In this document: in pieces, positions 41,160-50,390 of the stretch
How the letters are laid out: each line of letters starts with the position of its first letter
How positions within the stretch are numbered: the first letter of the stretch is position 1
Source of the DNA: Hymenobacter chitinivorans DSM 11115
GTDB lineage: Bacteria; Bacteroidota; Bacteroidia; Cytophagales; Hymenobacteraceae
Direction: 5' to 3'
Assembly: GCF_002797555.1 (NCBI RefSeq)
Contig: NZ_PGFA01000004.1
Location: forward strand, 558,001 to 622,000
Length of the DNA: 64,000 nucleotides
Notes under the pieces: model-generated
Seen by the model: only the letters and a program-made list of their open reading frames with translations
Databases searched by the model: none
Told to the model about the DNA's origin: nothing
Translations under genes and position numbers: made by a program

Positions 41160-42698
41160 TTAGCCCGCCCAGCCTTCCCGGTCGAGGGAGCGGTACTGAA
41201 TGGCCTCGGCCAGGTGTTCCAGCCTAATTTCGTCGGAATCGCCCAAATCGGCAATGGTGCGGGCCACCTTCAGAATCCGGTCGTAGGCCCGGGCGGAGAG
41301 GCCCAGGCGCTCCATGGCCGTTTTGAGCAGGGCCCGGCCCGCCTCATCAATCTGGCACAGCTCCTTGACCATCTGCGAAGGCATCATGGCGTTGGAGTGA
41401 ATCTCGGGGAACTCCCGGAAGCGCGTTGCCTGCACTTCCCGGGCCTTTTCGACGCGCTGCTGAATGTTCTCACTGGTTTCGGCCTTGCGCGTCTCGGTCA
41501 TCTGGTCGAAGGTGACGGGTGTGACTTCCACGTGCAGGTCGATGCGGTCGAGCAGCGGGCCGCTGACTTTGTTGAGGTAGCGCTGCACCACGCCCGGGCC
41601 GCACACGCACTCTTTTTCGGGGTGGTTATAGTAGCCGCAGGGGCAGGGGTTCATGCTGGCAATCAGCATGAAGTTCGACGGGAAATCAATGCTGACCTTG
41701 GCCCGCGAAATTGTGACGCGGCGCTCTTCCAAAGGCTGGCGCATCACTTCCAGCACCGTGCGCTTGAATTCAGGCAATTCGTCCAGAAACAACACGCCGT
41801 TGTGGGCCAGGGAAATTTCGCCTGGCTGCGGGTTACCGCCCCCGCCCACCAGGGCCACATCCGAAATGGTGTGGTGAGGGGAGCGGAAGGGCCGGCTGGT
41901 CAGTAGGGAGGCATTGGCGCCCAGCTTACCCGCCACGGAGTGAATCTTGGTCGTTTCCAGCGCTTCCTGGATGGAAAGGGCCGGCAGAATACTGGGCAGG
42001 CGCTTAGCCAGCATGGTTTTGCCCGCGCCGGGTGGCCCGATCATGATGACGTTGTGGCCGCCGGCCGCCGCTATTTCCAGGGCCCGCTTGATGTTTTCCT
42101 GGCCCTGCACATCGGCGAAGTCGGCGGCGTACTGGTTGGCCGCGCTTTGGAACACGCTGCGGGTGTCGAGCTGCAGGGGCTCAATTGCCAGGCGGCCCTC
42201 GAAGAAGTCGATGGCCTGCTGCATGTTTTCGACCGGAATAACGTCGAGGTTATTCACGATGGCGGCCTCCTGGGCATTGGCGCGGGGCAGAATAAAGCCC
42301 TTGAAACCTTCCTTGCGGGCCTGAATGGCAATGGGCAGCACCCCGCGAATGGGCCGCAACTCGCCGTCGAGGGCCAGCTCACCCATGATGATGTATTCGC
42401 CGAGTCGCTCAGTGTTCAGCTGTTGGGAGGCGTGCAGGATGCCCAGAGCAATGGGCAAGTCATAAGCCGAGCCTTCTTTGCGGATGTCGGCCGGGGCCAT
42501 GTTAACGACCACCTTAGTGCGCGGCATCCGGTAGCCCCGCATCTTCAGGGCCGCCTCAATGCGCTGCTGGCTTTCCTTGATGGCATTGTCGGGCAGGCCC
42601 ACCACGTAAAAATTGGTACCCTGGGATACGACTACTTCAATGGTAATGGTGTTGGCATTGACGCCCTGCACGGCCGAGCCATACGTTTTGGTAAGCAT
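41160..42698 (-). CDS. yifB: YifB/ComM-family Mg-chelatase-like AAA+ ATPase
   Basis: A 512-residue protein with an N-terminal Lon-protease-like ChlI domain (1-190, starting MLTKTYGSAVQGVNANTITI, with KVVVNMAPADIRKEGSAYDL), a central AAA+ Mg-chelatase domain with Walker A GPPGAGKT (221-228) and Walker B GVLFLDELPEF, a Cys-containing CPCGYYNHPEKECVCGP loop, and a C-terminal helical domain (about 400-512). In Gram-negative bacteria ComM is a helicase that promotes branch migration during natural transformation; that role here is an extrapolation. Length is standard. Just right of the island boundary; an ordinary host gene by composition. Confidence 0.95.
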   Translation of the reverse strand: MLTKTYGSAVQGVNANTITIEVVVSQGTNFYVVGLPDNAIKESQQRIEAALKMRGYRMPRTKVVVNMAPADIRKEGSAYDLPIALGILHASQQLNTERLGEYIIMGELALDGELRPIRGVLPIAIQARKEGFKGFILPRANAQEAAIVNNLDVIPVENMQQAIDFFEGRLAIEPLQLDTRSVFQSAANQYAADFADVQGQENIKRALEIAAAGGHNVIMIGPPGAGKTMLAKRLPSILPALSIQEALETTKIHSVAGKLGANASLLTSRPFRSPHHTISDVALVGGGGNPQPGEISLAHNGVLFLDELPEFKRTVLEVMRQPLEERRVTISRAKVSIDFPSNFMLIASMNPCPCGYYNHPEKECVCGPGVVQRYLNKVSGPLLDRIDLHVEVTPVTFDQMTETRKAETSENIQQRVEKAREVQATRFREFPEIHSNAMMPSQMVKELCQIDEAGRALLKTAMERLGLSARAYDRILKVARTIADLGDSDEIRLEHLAEAIQYRSLDREGWAG

Positions 42699-42771
42699 AG
42701 TTGGGAATAAAAGGATAAGTCACTAGGTAAAGGTGGAGCTAAGATAGAAGAAGTTATGGTGGCACAACACG

Positions 42772-42805
42772 GAAAAAGCCAGCCCGGGGTGGGGCTGGCT
42801 TTTTG
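42772..42805 (-). terminator. Terminator of gmhA
   Basis: AAAAAGCCAGCCC and GGGCTGGCTTTTT (loop about 6 nt) lie 35 nt past the gmhA stop in the direction of transcription, before the yifB start. Confidence 0.85.
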
Positions 42806-42839
42806 CTGAAGCTACAAGGAAAAAACGCTGGCGCGGAGC

Positions 42840-43433
42840 TTACTTTTCGTCGGCCACCAGCTGCTCGATGAGCAGAATCAGGATGTGGATGGCCTTGATG
42901 TGGATTTCCTGGACCCGGTCGGCAAAGCCGCTGTGGGGCGCCCGGATTTCCACGTCGCTCAGGGCGGCCAATTGCCCGCCGTCCTTGCCGGTGAGGCTCA
43001 CCACTTGCATGCCGCTGGCCTTGGCCGCTTCGGCGGCCCGCAGCACGTTGGGCGAGTTGCCGCTGGTGCTGATGGCCAGCAGCACGTCGCCGGGGCGGCC
43101 CAGGGCCTGCACGTAACGGCTGAAGACGTGCTCATAGCCGTAGTCGTTGGCCACGCAGCTCATGTGCGAGGCTTCGGTGAGGGCAATGGCGCCCAGGGCG
43201 GGCCGGTCGAGGCGGTAACGGCCGCTGAGCTCCTCGGCGAAGTGCTGGGCGTCGCAGAGGGAGCCACCGTTGCCGCAGCTCAGGATTTTGCCGTGTTGCC
43301 GGAGGCTAGCGGCCATCAGGCGGGCGGCTTGCTCAATGCGGGCCAGGTTTTCGGGGTCGGCCAGAAAACGGTCGAGTACGGTGCGCGCTTCGGTCAGCTC
43401 GGCGCGGATGAGGTCGGTTAGGGGTGCAGTCAC
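42840..43433 (-). CDS. gmhA: Phosphoheptose (sedoheptulose 7-phosphate) isomerase
   Basis: A 197-residue SIS-domain enzyme that converts sedoheptulose 7-phosphate to glycero-manno-heptose 7-phosphate, the first step of heptose synthesis for lipopolysaccharide. Conserved: LSCGNGGSLCDAQHFAEELS (sugar-phosphate and metal site), AIALTEASHMSCVANDYGYE, AISTSGNSPNVLRA and the C-terminal EIHIKAIHILILLIEQ helix. Normal size. The start is a GTG at 43433, since no ATG fits. A 9-nt gap to the upstream gene (43443) suggests cotranscription. The rest of the heptose pathway is not in this window. Confidence 0.94.
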   Translation of the reverse strand: MTAPLTDLIRAELTEARTVLDRFLADPENLARIEQAARLMAASLRQHGKILSCGNGGSLCDAQHFAEELSGRYRLDRPALGAIALTEASHMSCVANDYGYEHVFSRYVQALGRPGDVLLAISTSGNSPNVLRAAEAAKASGMQVVSLTGKDGGQLAALSDVEIRAPHSGFADRVQEIHIKAIHILILLIEQLVADEK

Positions 43434-43442
43434 GCCGTAAAG

Positions 43443-44054
43443 TTACAACGTAGTCCGGTTGTCGGGGGTGGGGCCGGGGTTAGGGGTGATAATCGTGTTG
43501 GGCTGCTGCACCGGGGCATTCATCAGGCCGGGGTCCTGCTGCGGGAAAGTGGGGTGCTCCACGTCGTGGCCGGGCGTGACGGTACCGCTGTGGGTGGGCG
43601 GAATGGCCGAGTCGATATAGACCGGGGCCGGCGTCACGGGGCCCGACTGGTACACCGTAGTCGGCGCCGGGGCGGGCGTCACGGGAACGACGGGTGTCAC
43701 GGGGGCGGCAGTGGTCGTCGTGGTGGAGGTGACGGTGCGCTGCTGGAACTCCCGCTCGCGCTGGTCAATCTGGTGGTCGTAGAGCTTGGCCTTGAGCTCG
43801 TTGATTTTGCCGTTGAGTACCGTGGTTTCGCGGCGCAGCAGGGCGCTGTCCATGTTTTCGGTAATCAGGTGCAAGGCCAGCAGGATGGCCCCGATGATGA
43901 AGAGCGTGTAGTAGAACGAGGCCAGGCCTTCGGGGCCGGTCAGGTTGAAGGTGGAGGCGAAGGTGTCGCGGGTGGCGGGGCTGAAGATAAACAGCAAAGC
44001 CAACAGCAGATATACCATGACCAGCACGGTAACAATTCGTTTGAGAGCAAGCAT
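43443..44054 (-). CDS. Membrane-anchored protein with Thr/Pro-rich tail
   Basis: A 203-residue protein: two transmembrane segments (about 6-24, IVTVLVMVYLLLALLFIF, and 47-66, YTLFIIGAILLALHLI), a short coiled coil (about 68-105, LRRETTVLNGKINELKAKLY) and a long Thr/Pro/Val-rich low-complexity tail (about 108-203) that is probably disordered. No family was recognised. It is directly upstream of gmhA (9 nt) on the same strand, so an envelope role is likely but unproven. The region 44055-44180 upstream is a plain intergenic gap. Confidence 0.75.
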   Translation of the reverse strand: MLALKRIVTVLVMVYLLLALLFIFSPATRDTFASTFNLTGPEGLASFYYTLFIIGAILLALHLITENMDSALLRRETTVLNGKINELKAKLYDHQIDQREREFQQRTVTSTTTTTAAPVTPVVPVTPAPAPTTVYQSGPVTPAPVYIDSAIPPTHSGTVTPGHDVEHPTFPQQDPGLMNAPVQQPNTIITPNPGPTPDNRTTL

Positions 44055-44180
44055 AGTAGGGGAGGGCTAAAGTGGGGAAAAGCCAGCGGGGTGCTTTACG
44101 CGGAGCCCGGTTGGCGCGCTGAATATAGTGCTTTGCCAATCTAGACGCGGAAAACCCGAGTGGCGACGCCCCATAAACGC

Positions 44181-44210
44181 AAAGAGCCCCGGCACAGTTG
44201 GCCGGGGCTC
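44181..44210 (-). terminator. Terminator of the ABC exporter gene
   Basis: AGAGCCCCGGC pairs with GCCGGGGCTC around CAGTTG or similar; on the minus strand it is followed by a TTTG tail. It lies 30 nt after the stop of the gene at 44240. Confidence 0.75.
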
Positions 44211-44239
44211 GATTTCTGCTCTTTTCGCAAGTGGTTCTG

Positions 44240-46078
44240 CTAGGGCAGCACACCATTGGTCTGCATCGAGTTCAGGCGCTGGTATACGCCGCCTTCGCGC
44301 CGCAGCAGCTCCTCGTGTGAGCCCCGCTCCACGATACGGCCCTGCTGGAGCACCACGATTTCGTCGGCGTGCTGAATGGTGCTCAGGCGGTGGGCAATGA
44401 CCAGGGAGGTGCGGTTCTGCATCAGCCGGGTCAGGGCTTCCTGCACGAGTTTCTCCGATTCAGTATCGAGGGCCGAGGTGGCTTCGTCCAGAATCAGGAT
44501 GGGCGGGTTGCGCAGGATGGCCCGGGCAATGCTCAGGCGCTGCCGCTGCCCACCGGACAGCCGGCTGCCCCGGTCGCCGATATAGGTGTGGTAACCGTCC
44601 GGGGCCTGAATGATAAACTCGTGGGCGTTGGCAATTTTGGCCGCTTCGATGACCTGCTCGTCGGTGGCCTCGGTGTTGAAGCGGATGTTGTTCAGAATCG
44701 TGTCGTTGAACAGAATGCTTTCCTGGGTCACGATGCCCATCTGGTCGCGCACGGAGTGAATGGTGCAGTCGCGCACTTCCAGCCCGTCGATGAGGATCTG
44801 GCCGCCGGTGGGGTCGTAGAAGCGGGGCAGCAGGTCGGCCAGCGTGCTTTTGCCGCCACCGGAAGGGCCCACCAGGGCCACAGTTTTGCCCTTGGGAATT
44901 GTCAGGTTGATGTCCTGCAGCACGGGCTTGTCGCCGTAGCTGAATTGCAGGTTGCGCAGCTCAATCTGGTGCTCGAAGGCGGGCAGCACCCGCGCGTCGG
45001 GCTTGTCGCGAATGGCGGGCTCGGTATCGATGATGCTCAGCACCCGCTCGCCGGCTACCAGGCCGCGCTGGATGTTGCCAAACGAGGACGACAACGACTT
45101 GGCCGGCGTGAGCACCTGCGAAAACATGATGATGTAGGTAATAAAGGCCGCGGCCTGCAGCGTGGACGTGCCGCCCAGAATCAGGGTGCCGCCGAAGTAG
45201 AGCAGGCCCGCCACCACCAGCACGCCGGCAAACTCCGAAAACGGCGAGGCCAGGTCCCGGATGTTGTCGATGCGGCGGGAGGCTTGGGCGTACTGGTCGT
45301 TCTGGGCTTCAAACTTGCCCTTGATGTACTCCTGGGCATTAAAAGCCTTGATAACCCGGATGCCGCCCAGCGTCTCGTCAATCACCGAGAGCATGGTGCC
45401 CAGGGTACTCTGGCTGGTTTTGGCCTGGGTGCGCAGGCGTTTGGAAAGGCCCGCAATAATACCGCCCGACAGGGGCAGCAGAATCAGGGTGAACAGGGTG
45501 AGCTTGACCGACATGTAGAACAGCACCACAAAGTAGCCCACGATGGTGAGCGGGTCGCGCACGACGGCCTGCAGCGTGTTAACGACCGAAATTTCCACTT
45601 CCTGCACGTCGTTAGTAAAGCGCGACATCAGGTCACCTTTCCGCTCGGAGGCGAAGTAGCCCAGCTGGAGCTGAATGATGCGGTGGTACAGGTCGCGGCG
45701 CAGGTTGCGGATGACGCGGGCCCGCACCCGGGCCGCCAGCCGCAAGCTCAGGTAGCGGAACACGTTGCTGAAAAACACCGAGGTAATCAGCGTCAAACAC
45801 ACGAACAGCAAAGCGCCCAGCTTGCCGTGTTCGGCAATTACCTGGGCAAAAAAGTAGTTGAACGTACCCGTGACGTAGTCGAGAGTGAGGGCAAACTCGG
45901 GCAGGTGGGCCGGGGCACTGAGCTTGTTGGTGGTTTCGAACAGCACGTTCAGCATCGGGATGACCAGGGCCAGGTTGCCGATGCCGAAGAAGATGCCGAA
46001 AATGGTGTAGAGCAGGTACAGCGGCACCGTGTTGGCCAGGGGCCGGGCATACTGCAGAATGCGGAGGTAGGTCTTCAT
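44240..46078 (-). CDS. MsbA-like ABC exporter (membrane plus ATPase)
   Basis: A 612-residue half transporter: six transmembrane helices in the first about 340 residues (starting YLRILQYARPLANTVPLYLL), then the nucleotide-binding domain with Walker A VALVGPSGGGKSTLADLLP, Q-loop QMGIVTQESILFNDT, signature SRLSGGQRQRLSIARAI, Walker B ILILDEATSALD and H-loop VIAHRLST. Such homodimers flip lipid A core or other lipids, or drugs, across the inner membrane; the lipid-flippase role is likely in Bacteroidota but cannot be shown here. Start chosen at ATG 46078. A single gene with its own terminator. Confidence 0.93.
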   Translation of the reverse strand: MKTYLRILQYARPLANTVPLYLLYTIFGIFFGIGNLALVIPMLNVLFETTNKLSAPAHLPEFALTLDYVTGTFNYFFAQVIAEHGKLGALLFVCLTLITSVFFSNVFRYLSLRLAARVRARVIRNLRRDLYHRIIQLQLGYFASERKGDLMSRFTNDVQEVEISVVNTLQAVVRDPLTIVGYFVVLFYMSVKLTLFTLILLPLSGGIIAGLSKRLRTQAKTSQSTLGTMLSVIDETLGGIRVIKAFNAQEYIKGKFEAQNDQYAQASRRIDNIRDLASPFSEFAGVLVVAGLLYFGGTLILGGTSTLQAAAFITYIIMFSQVLTPAKSLSSSFGNIQRGLVAGERVLSIIDTEPAIRDKPDARVLPAFEHQIELRNLQFSYGDKPVLQDINLTIPKGKTVALVGPSGGGKSTLADLLPRFYDPTGGQILIDGLEVRDCTIHSVRDQMGIVTQESILFNDTILNNIRFNTEATDEQVIEAAKIANAHEFIIQAPDGYHTYIGDRGSRLSGGQRQRLSIARAILRNPPILILDEATSALDTESEKLVQEALTRLMQNRTSLVIAHRLSTIQHADEIVVLQQGRIVERGSHEELLRREGGVYQRLNSMQTNGVLP

Positions 46079-46139
46079 ATGGCGCCGCAAAGGTAACCCC
46101 GGATTCCGGTTGCCGCCCGCCCCCGGTGAGCGGGCGGCC

Positions 46140-46499
46140 CTACTCGGCGCGGAACACGGCTACGACTTCAATCTGCCCCAGAATGTTGCGGTTGAATTCC
46201 TCCAGCTCCTCGGCGGGCACCCAGAGCTCGTCGTGTTCCCGGTTGCCCACGTTCTGCACCGGAAACTGGGCGGCGTAGTCGGCGTCCACGGCGAAGTGCA
46301 GCACGTAGCCCACGCCGTAGTAGGGCACGTTCCAGTCGCGGGCAATCTGGGCGGCATAGGCCTCGTTCAGCACCGGGTAAAAGATGGGCTGCTCGGGCAG
46401 GCGGGGCGGAAAGGCCAGCCAGTTGGCCGCGGCTATTAAATCCAGCTCCTGCTGGTTGACGGGGCGGTAGAGTAGCAGGGCAGCCGGTTCGTGGCGCAT
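46140..46499 (-). CDS. Small conserved protein (ADP-ribosylation/crystallin J1-type name)
   Basis: A 119-residue cytoplasmic protein whose sequence (LYRPVNQQELDLIAAANWLA, FPPRLPEQPIFYPVLNEAYA, GYVLHFAVDADYAAQF, NREHDELWVPAEELEEFNRN) fits a widespread family that pipelines often label ADP-ribosylation/crystallin J1. I know that label only as a name without experimental support. The fold appears alpha/beta. It is 19 nt from the stop of the Wzi-like gene upstream, so it may be cotranscribed with it. Confidence 0.7.
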   Translation of the reverse strand: MRHEPAALLLYRPVNQQELDLIAAANWLAFPPRLPEQPIFYPVLNEAYAAQIARDWNVPYYGVGYVLHFAVDADYAAQFPVQNVGNREHDELWVPAEELEEFNRNILGQIEVVAVFRAE

Positions 46500-46518
46500 C
46501 GGTCAGGAGAAAAACGGC

Positions 46519-48477
46519 TTAAAACTCGTGCAGCCGCTGGGCAATGTTCCAGCGCAGGGACACGGACGTAAAAGCCTCGGTACCGTTGCCGACGGCCGTG
46601 GTGGCCCCGCTCTGGCGGCGCACAATCTGCTTGGCATCGAGCCAGAGGTTGTGCTTCAGCATGTAGCTGGCCGTCAGGTCGAGGTGCACGAGCTTGGTGG
46701 TATTGCCCTGGCCCACGCTGTTGCCGTAGTCTTGCACCCGGGTGTTGTACGACTTCAGCACGTTGGAGCCGTAGTTCTGCAGCGCCAGGTCCCGGTTTTC
46801 CAGGTCGAGGCCTTGTTTGGTGTAGAATGCCTTGCCCACCAGGTTGAGGCGGGGCAGCAGCTGGGGCTGGTAGCTGACAATACCGATAAACTCGTAGAAA
46901 TTAGCACCCATCGGGTGCGCCAGGGGCTGGCGGTAGTGCTGGTAGTTGGTGGCCTCGTCCTGGTGCTGGTAGGTGTAGGGCCGCACGTAATTGACTTCGG
47001 CCTGCACATCCAAGTTCTTGATACCGGCCACGTCGAGGTACTTGCCGCCAAGTTGAAAGGCCTGCTTGTTGGCCCACCAGCCGTTGCCGGAACGAATCTG
47101 ACTTACTACCAGCTCGTCGAGCATTAGCTGTCCGTAGAGCTGGCCGCGGTGGCGGATGTTCCACTTGAAGTCGGCCCCGAGCAGGGCATTATCCGCTGAG
47201 CCAATCTGCTGCTCGATGCTGCGGTAGAAGATAATCGGGTTGAGGTACTGCAATTCGAAGCGGCCTTTCCCCCGGGAAAACATCACCGACTCAAACACGC
47301 CCACGTTGAAGGCCGGCGTCACGTCGAGGCTCAGGTGGTGCAGGGCCATGTATTTTTTGGGATACACTCGGTCGGGGCCATTGGCCGTGGCGCTGAGTTC
47401 GGCAAACAGGTTCTGGTAGTTGAACTTCCAGATGCGGGTGTTGAGCTTCAGAAAGAAATAGGGCGCCGAGTAGTCCGACAGAATCAAGGAGCGGTAGCCG
47501 TTGCCGATGAAGTTCCGGTCGTGGCCCAACTGCACGTTGATGTGTTTGGTGGCTGCGTAAGTCAGGTAGCCGCGGGCCGAGAGGAAGTCGTACTGGCCCG
47601 GTTTGGTTTTAAACGGCTTCCAGTAGCCTTCGTGGGGCACAATACTGTCGCGCTGCACCCGGTTTTGCACGTAGAACGGCACGGCCATCTGGTTGTCGGT
47701 CACGAAGGTGTAAAAGCCCAGGCGGCCGTCCACGGTACCTTCTACCTGCACGCCGCGGGTGTTGAGGTAGCGCAGTCCGTCACTGTCGGTGTCCTTGCCG
47801 GCCTGGAAGTACACCACCGGATTTACCCGCAGCGTGAAGTCCTCCGTCTCGACGTGAAACAGGTCCGACTGATTGCGGTAGAAGTAATTCAGGAAGCTTT
47901 TTTTGCTGGTGTTCAGCGCCGAGCCCTGGGTGGAGTAATTCCAGTTGTCCCGGGCCAGGAAGCTTGCATTAAACTGGTCGGCGGCCGACAACGACGTGGC
48001 GCCGGCGTTGTCGTTCAGCACCCGCTCGGCCAGCCGCGCCACACCGGCCCGAGTGTAGGGCCGCACAGCCGTGTAGGGGTCGCCGAGCGAGTCGGGGCCG
48101 TACTTAATGGCGTACCGGTCGATGAGGCGGTACACGTCCTGGTCGAGCGGCACGTAGGTACTGCCCTGGGTGGTAGCCTTGCGCTGAGCGGCGGGCACAC
48201 TGGCCGCGGCCGGGGCTGGCACCGGCGCAGCTACCGTGGCCGGCGCCGAAGCCGGTTGCGGGGCCGGGCTGGGCGTCGGCACGGCCACGGGCTCGGTGGG
48301 AGCGGGCGGCGGGGTAGCCGGCTGCGGCTTATTTTTAGGCGCTTTCGGGTCGATGGGGTGGTCAAAAATCAGCCAGACGGCGTTGGGGTCTTTAGCCGGC
48401 GGGGGCGTAGTCTGGGCCTGAGCCGGGCGGGCCAGAAAGCCCAGGGCCGACACAAGCAGGATTAGCGGTTTTTTCAT
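46519..48477 (-). CDS. Wzi/RemB-like outer-membrane protein
   Basis: A 652-residue envelope protein. Signal peptide MKKPLILLVSALGFLARPAQA-Q, a Pro/Ala-rich low-complexity linker (about 30-105), and then a beta-barrel-like C-terminal part with motifs of the capsule assembly protein Wzi family and the gliding protein RemB: INVQLGHDRNFIGNGYRSLI, LSDYSAPYFFLKLNTRIWKF and HHLSLDVTPAFNVGVFESVMFSRG. In other Bacteroidota such proteins act in surface polysaccharide anchoring or gliding; which one applies here is open. It ends with LRWNIAQRLHEF, a usual outer-membrane terminal strand. Confidence 0.78.
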   Translation of the reverse strand: MKKPLILLVSALGFLARPAQAQTTPPPAKDPNAVWLIFDHPIDPKAPKNKPQPATPPPAPTEPVAVPTPSPAPQPASAPATVAAPVPAPAAASVPAAQRKATTQGSTYVPLDQDVYRLIDRYAIKYGPDSLGDPYTAVRPYTRAGVARLAERVLNDNAGATSLSAADQFNASFLARDNWNYSTQGSALNTSKKSFLNYFYRNQSDLFHVETEDFTLRVNPVVYFQAGKDTDSDGLRYLNTRGVQVEGTVDGRLGFYTFVTDNQMAVPFYVQNRVQRDSIVPHEGYWKPFKTKPGQYDFLSARGYLTYAATKHINVQLGHDRNFIGNGYRSLILSDYSAPYFFLKLNTRIWKFNYQNLFAELSATANGPDRVYPKKYMALHHLSLDVTPAFNVGVFESVMFSRGKGRFELQYLNPIIFYRSIEQQIGSADNALLGADFKWNIRHRGQLYGQLMLDELVVSQIRSGNGWWANKQAFQLGGKYLDVAGIKNLDVQAEVNYVRPYTYQHQDEATNYQHYRQPLAHPMGANFYEFIGIVSYQPQLLPRLNLVGKAFYTKQGLDLENRDLALQNYGSNVLKSYNTRVQDYGNSVGQGNTTKLVHLDLTASYMLKHNLWLDAKQIVRRQSGATTAVGNGTEAFTSVSLRWNIAQRLHEF

Positions 48478-48635
48478 ACTTCGACGAAGGGCCCGGCGGC
48501 TGGAGGAGCGCCCGGCGGGGCAAACCTACGCAGTTCGACGGTGGGAGTTAGGGCCAAGCTAAAAAGTCCCGGCGGAAGCTGCGCCTTGGCCGGGTCAAAC
48601 CTTGTACGCTACCAACGCCGAAAAGCAGGAAGCCC

Positions 48636-49634
48636 GTGCATATTACCCTACTTTTGCCCGGTTGTCCTTCCTTACTGCTCCCGCCGTTGCCGCTCCAGTT
48701 TCTGCCCTTTGCTCACCTCGACTCCGCCGCCTGGGATGCCTGCGTGGCCGCCGCTGAACCGGCCGTGCCCTACGCCCAGCACGCCTGGCTGCGGGGCACC
48801 GCCGGCCGCTGGGATGCCGTGGTGGAAATCGAGCCGGAGTCGGGCCGCTACCTCTCGGTGCTGCCACTGCCCGTCAAGCGCCGTCCCTGGGGTCGGGAAG
48901 TATTTCAACCGCCCTTCACCCAGCAGCTGGGTTTGCTCACCACGGCTGGCAGCCAGCACCGCAACCCGGCCGAGTACCTGGCCCTGACGGCCGGCCGCTA
49001 CGCCCGGCTGTATCTGCAGGCCAACAGCGGCAATGAGTTTTCAACCGCCCCACCAGATTTTCAGCTGACCTGGCGCCAGACCTACTGCCTGCCGCTGGAC
49101 GCTAGCTACGAAGCGCTACACAAAGGCTACGCGGCCGACTACCGCCGCCGCCTGCGCCTGAATCAGCAGCTGGAGCAGCCCCTGCAGGTTACGGAAACTC
49201 ACTCGGCCGAGGCGCTGCTGCGCTTGTTTCGGGAGCATAAGGGCGGGGAAGTAGCCAGCCTCAGGCCCCGCCACTACCGGCAGCTGGCGCAGCTGATTTC
49301 CAATCTGCAGAGTTTGGGCCAGGTCCGGATTCTGGAAATGCTGGCCCCTGATACCACCGAGCTGCTGGCCGGGGCGTTGTTCGTCGTTACGCCCCGGGTA
49401 ATTATCTACTTGTTTGCCGCCGCCTCGCCGGCTGGTAAAAAAGCGGCGGCGCCCTTACTGTTGCTCGACTACCTGATTCAGCACTACGCCGCCACGCCAG
49501 GCCTGGTACTCGACTTCGAGGGCGGCATGATTCCGTCCATTGCCCGTTTTTTTGCCAACTTCGGGGCCCGGCCCGTTCCCTACGCCGCCCTCACCCTTAC
49601 CCGTCAGCCCTGGTATCTGTCATGGAAACGCTAA
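48636..49634 (+). CDS. GNAT/FemAB-like acetyltransferase-family protein
   Basis: A protein of up to 332 residues with alpha/beta folding resembling the GNAT/FemAB superfamily found widely in Bacteroidota: substrate-side domain with AWLRGTAGRWDAVVEIEPES and PLPVKRRPWGREVFQPPFTQ, and a C-terminal domain with RRRLRLNQQLEQPL, LAGALFVVTPRVIIYLFAA and LLLLDYLIQHYAATPGLVLD. The start is uncertain: the frame opens with GTG 48636, but a TACTTTTG promoter-like element lies at 48649-48656, which would put the true start at TTG 48687 (FLPFAHLDSAAWDAC). The end overlaps the start of upp by 13 nt. Confidence 0.65.
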   Translation: MHITLLLPGCPSLLLPPLPLQFLPFAHLDSAAWDACVAAAEPAVPYAQHAWLRGTAGRWDAVVEIEPESGRYLSVLPLPVKRRPWGREVFQPPFTQQLGLLTTAGSQHRNPAEYLALTAGRYARLYLQANSGNEFSTAPPDFQLTWRQTYCLPLDASYEALHKGYAADYRRRLRLNQQLEQPLQVTETHSAEALLRLFREHKGGEVASLRPRHYRQLAQLISNLQSLGQVRILEMLAPDTTELLAGALFVVTPRVIIYLFAAASPAGKKAAAPLLLLDYLIQHYAATPGLVLDFEGGMIPSIARFFANFGARPVPYAALTLTRQPWYLSWKR

Positions 49635-50302
49635 ACACTCCCTCCGCAAGCCCCGCCGCCCGCGTCCATATCGTGTGCGCCGAGCCCTCCATTGCCAACC
49701 ACTTCCTGGCTGAGCTCCGCGACGTGGACGTGCAGCGCGACAGTCTGCGTTTCCGCCGCAACCTGCAGCGTCTGGGCGAAATCATGGCCTACCGCATCAG
49801 CTCCCAGCTTAGCTACACCGAAAAAGTGGTCCAGACGCCCCTGGCCGCGTCCAGCAGCAAGCAGCTGCGCGACTTCCCGGTGCTGGCCACTGTGCTGCGC
49901 GCCGGCCTGCCGTTTCACCAGGGTTTCCTGAATTACTTCGACCAGTCGCCCAGCGCCTTCGCCGCGGCCTACCGCATCGAGGGCACTTCCCAAGTACAGG
50001 TGCAGGTCGACTACCTCTCGGCGCCTAACCTCGACGAGCGGGTGCTGATTCTGGCCGACCCGATGCTGGCCAGCGGCAAGTCCTTGGTGCAGACCTACCG
50101 GGCCATGCTGCGCTTCGGCCAGCCCCGGCAGGTGCACATTGCCGCCGTTATTGCCTCGCCCGAGGGCGTGGAGTTCGTCACCCGCGAGATTCCCGAAGCC
50201 ACGCTCTGGGTAGCCGCCGTAGACGACCACCTCAACGAGCACGCCTACATCGTGCCCGGCCTGGGCGACGCCGGCGACCTGTCGTACGGCAGCAAATTGT
50301 AA
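49622..50302 (+). CDS. upp: Uracil phosphoribosyltransferase
   Basis: A 226-residue salvage enzyme that makes UMP from uracil and PRPP. Family motifs: RFRRNLQRLGEIMAYRISSQ, VLRAGLPFHQGFLNYFD, RVLILADPMLASGKSLVQTY (PRPP loop) and the C-terminal uracil loop VPGLGDAGDLSYG. The N-terminus here is about 12 residues longer than in many Upp proteins. The ATG overlaps the end of the preceding gene by 13 nt in another frame, which implies translational coupling or a later start (ATG 49784 would be too short). Cytoplasmic. Confidence 0.95.
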   Translation: METLNTPSASPAARVHIVCAEPSIANHFLAELRDVDVQRDSLRFRRNLQRLGEIMAYRISSQLSYTEKVVQTPLAASSSKQLRDFPVLATVLRAGLPFHQGFLNYFDQSPSAFAAAYRIEGTSQVQVQVDYLSAPNLDERVLILADPMLASGKSLVQTYRAMLRFGQPRQVHIAAVIASPEGVEFVTREIPEATLWVAAVDDHLNEHAYIVPGLGDAGDLSYGSKL

Positions 50303-50390
50303 CGCCCGCGTAATGCGGCGGAACTAAACGGGCTGGTGCTTACCTCGTATCTTTACCCTTGGATAGTTACCTTTTAGCCCCGAAAACGCC

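Noticed and set aside
44369..46096. Long plus-strand open frame (575 codons) over the ABC exporter
   Set aside because: It is the shadow of the exporter gene in GC-rich DNA; the minus strand has all ABC motifs and this frame has none.
48541..48987. Alternative 148-codon frame upstream of the GNAT-like gene
   Set aside because: Pro/Ser/Cys-rich shadow; the other frame continues as a coherent 332-residue protein up to upp.
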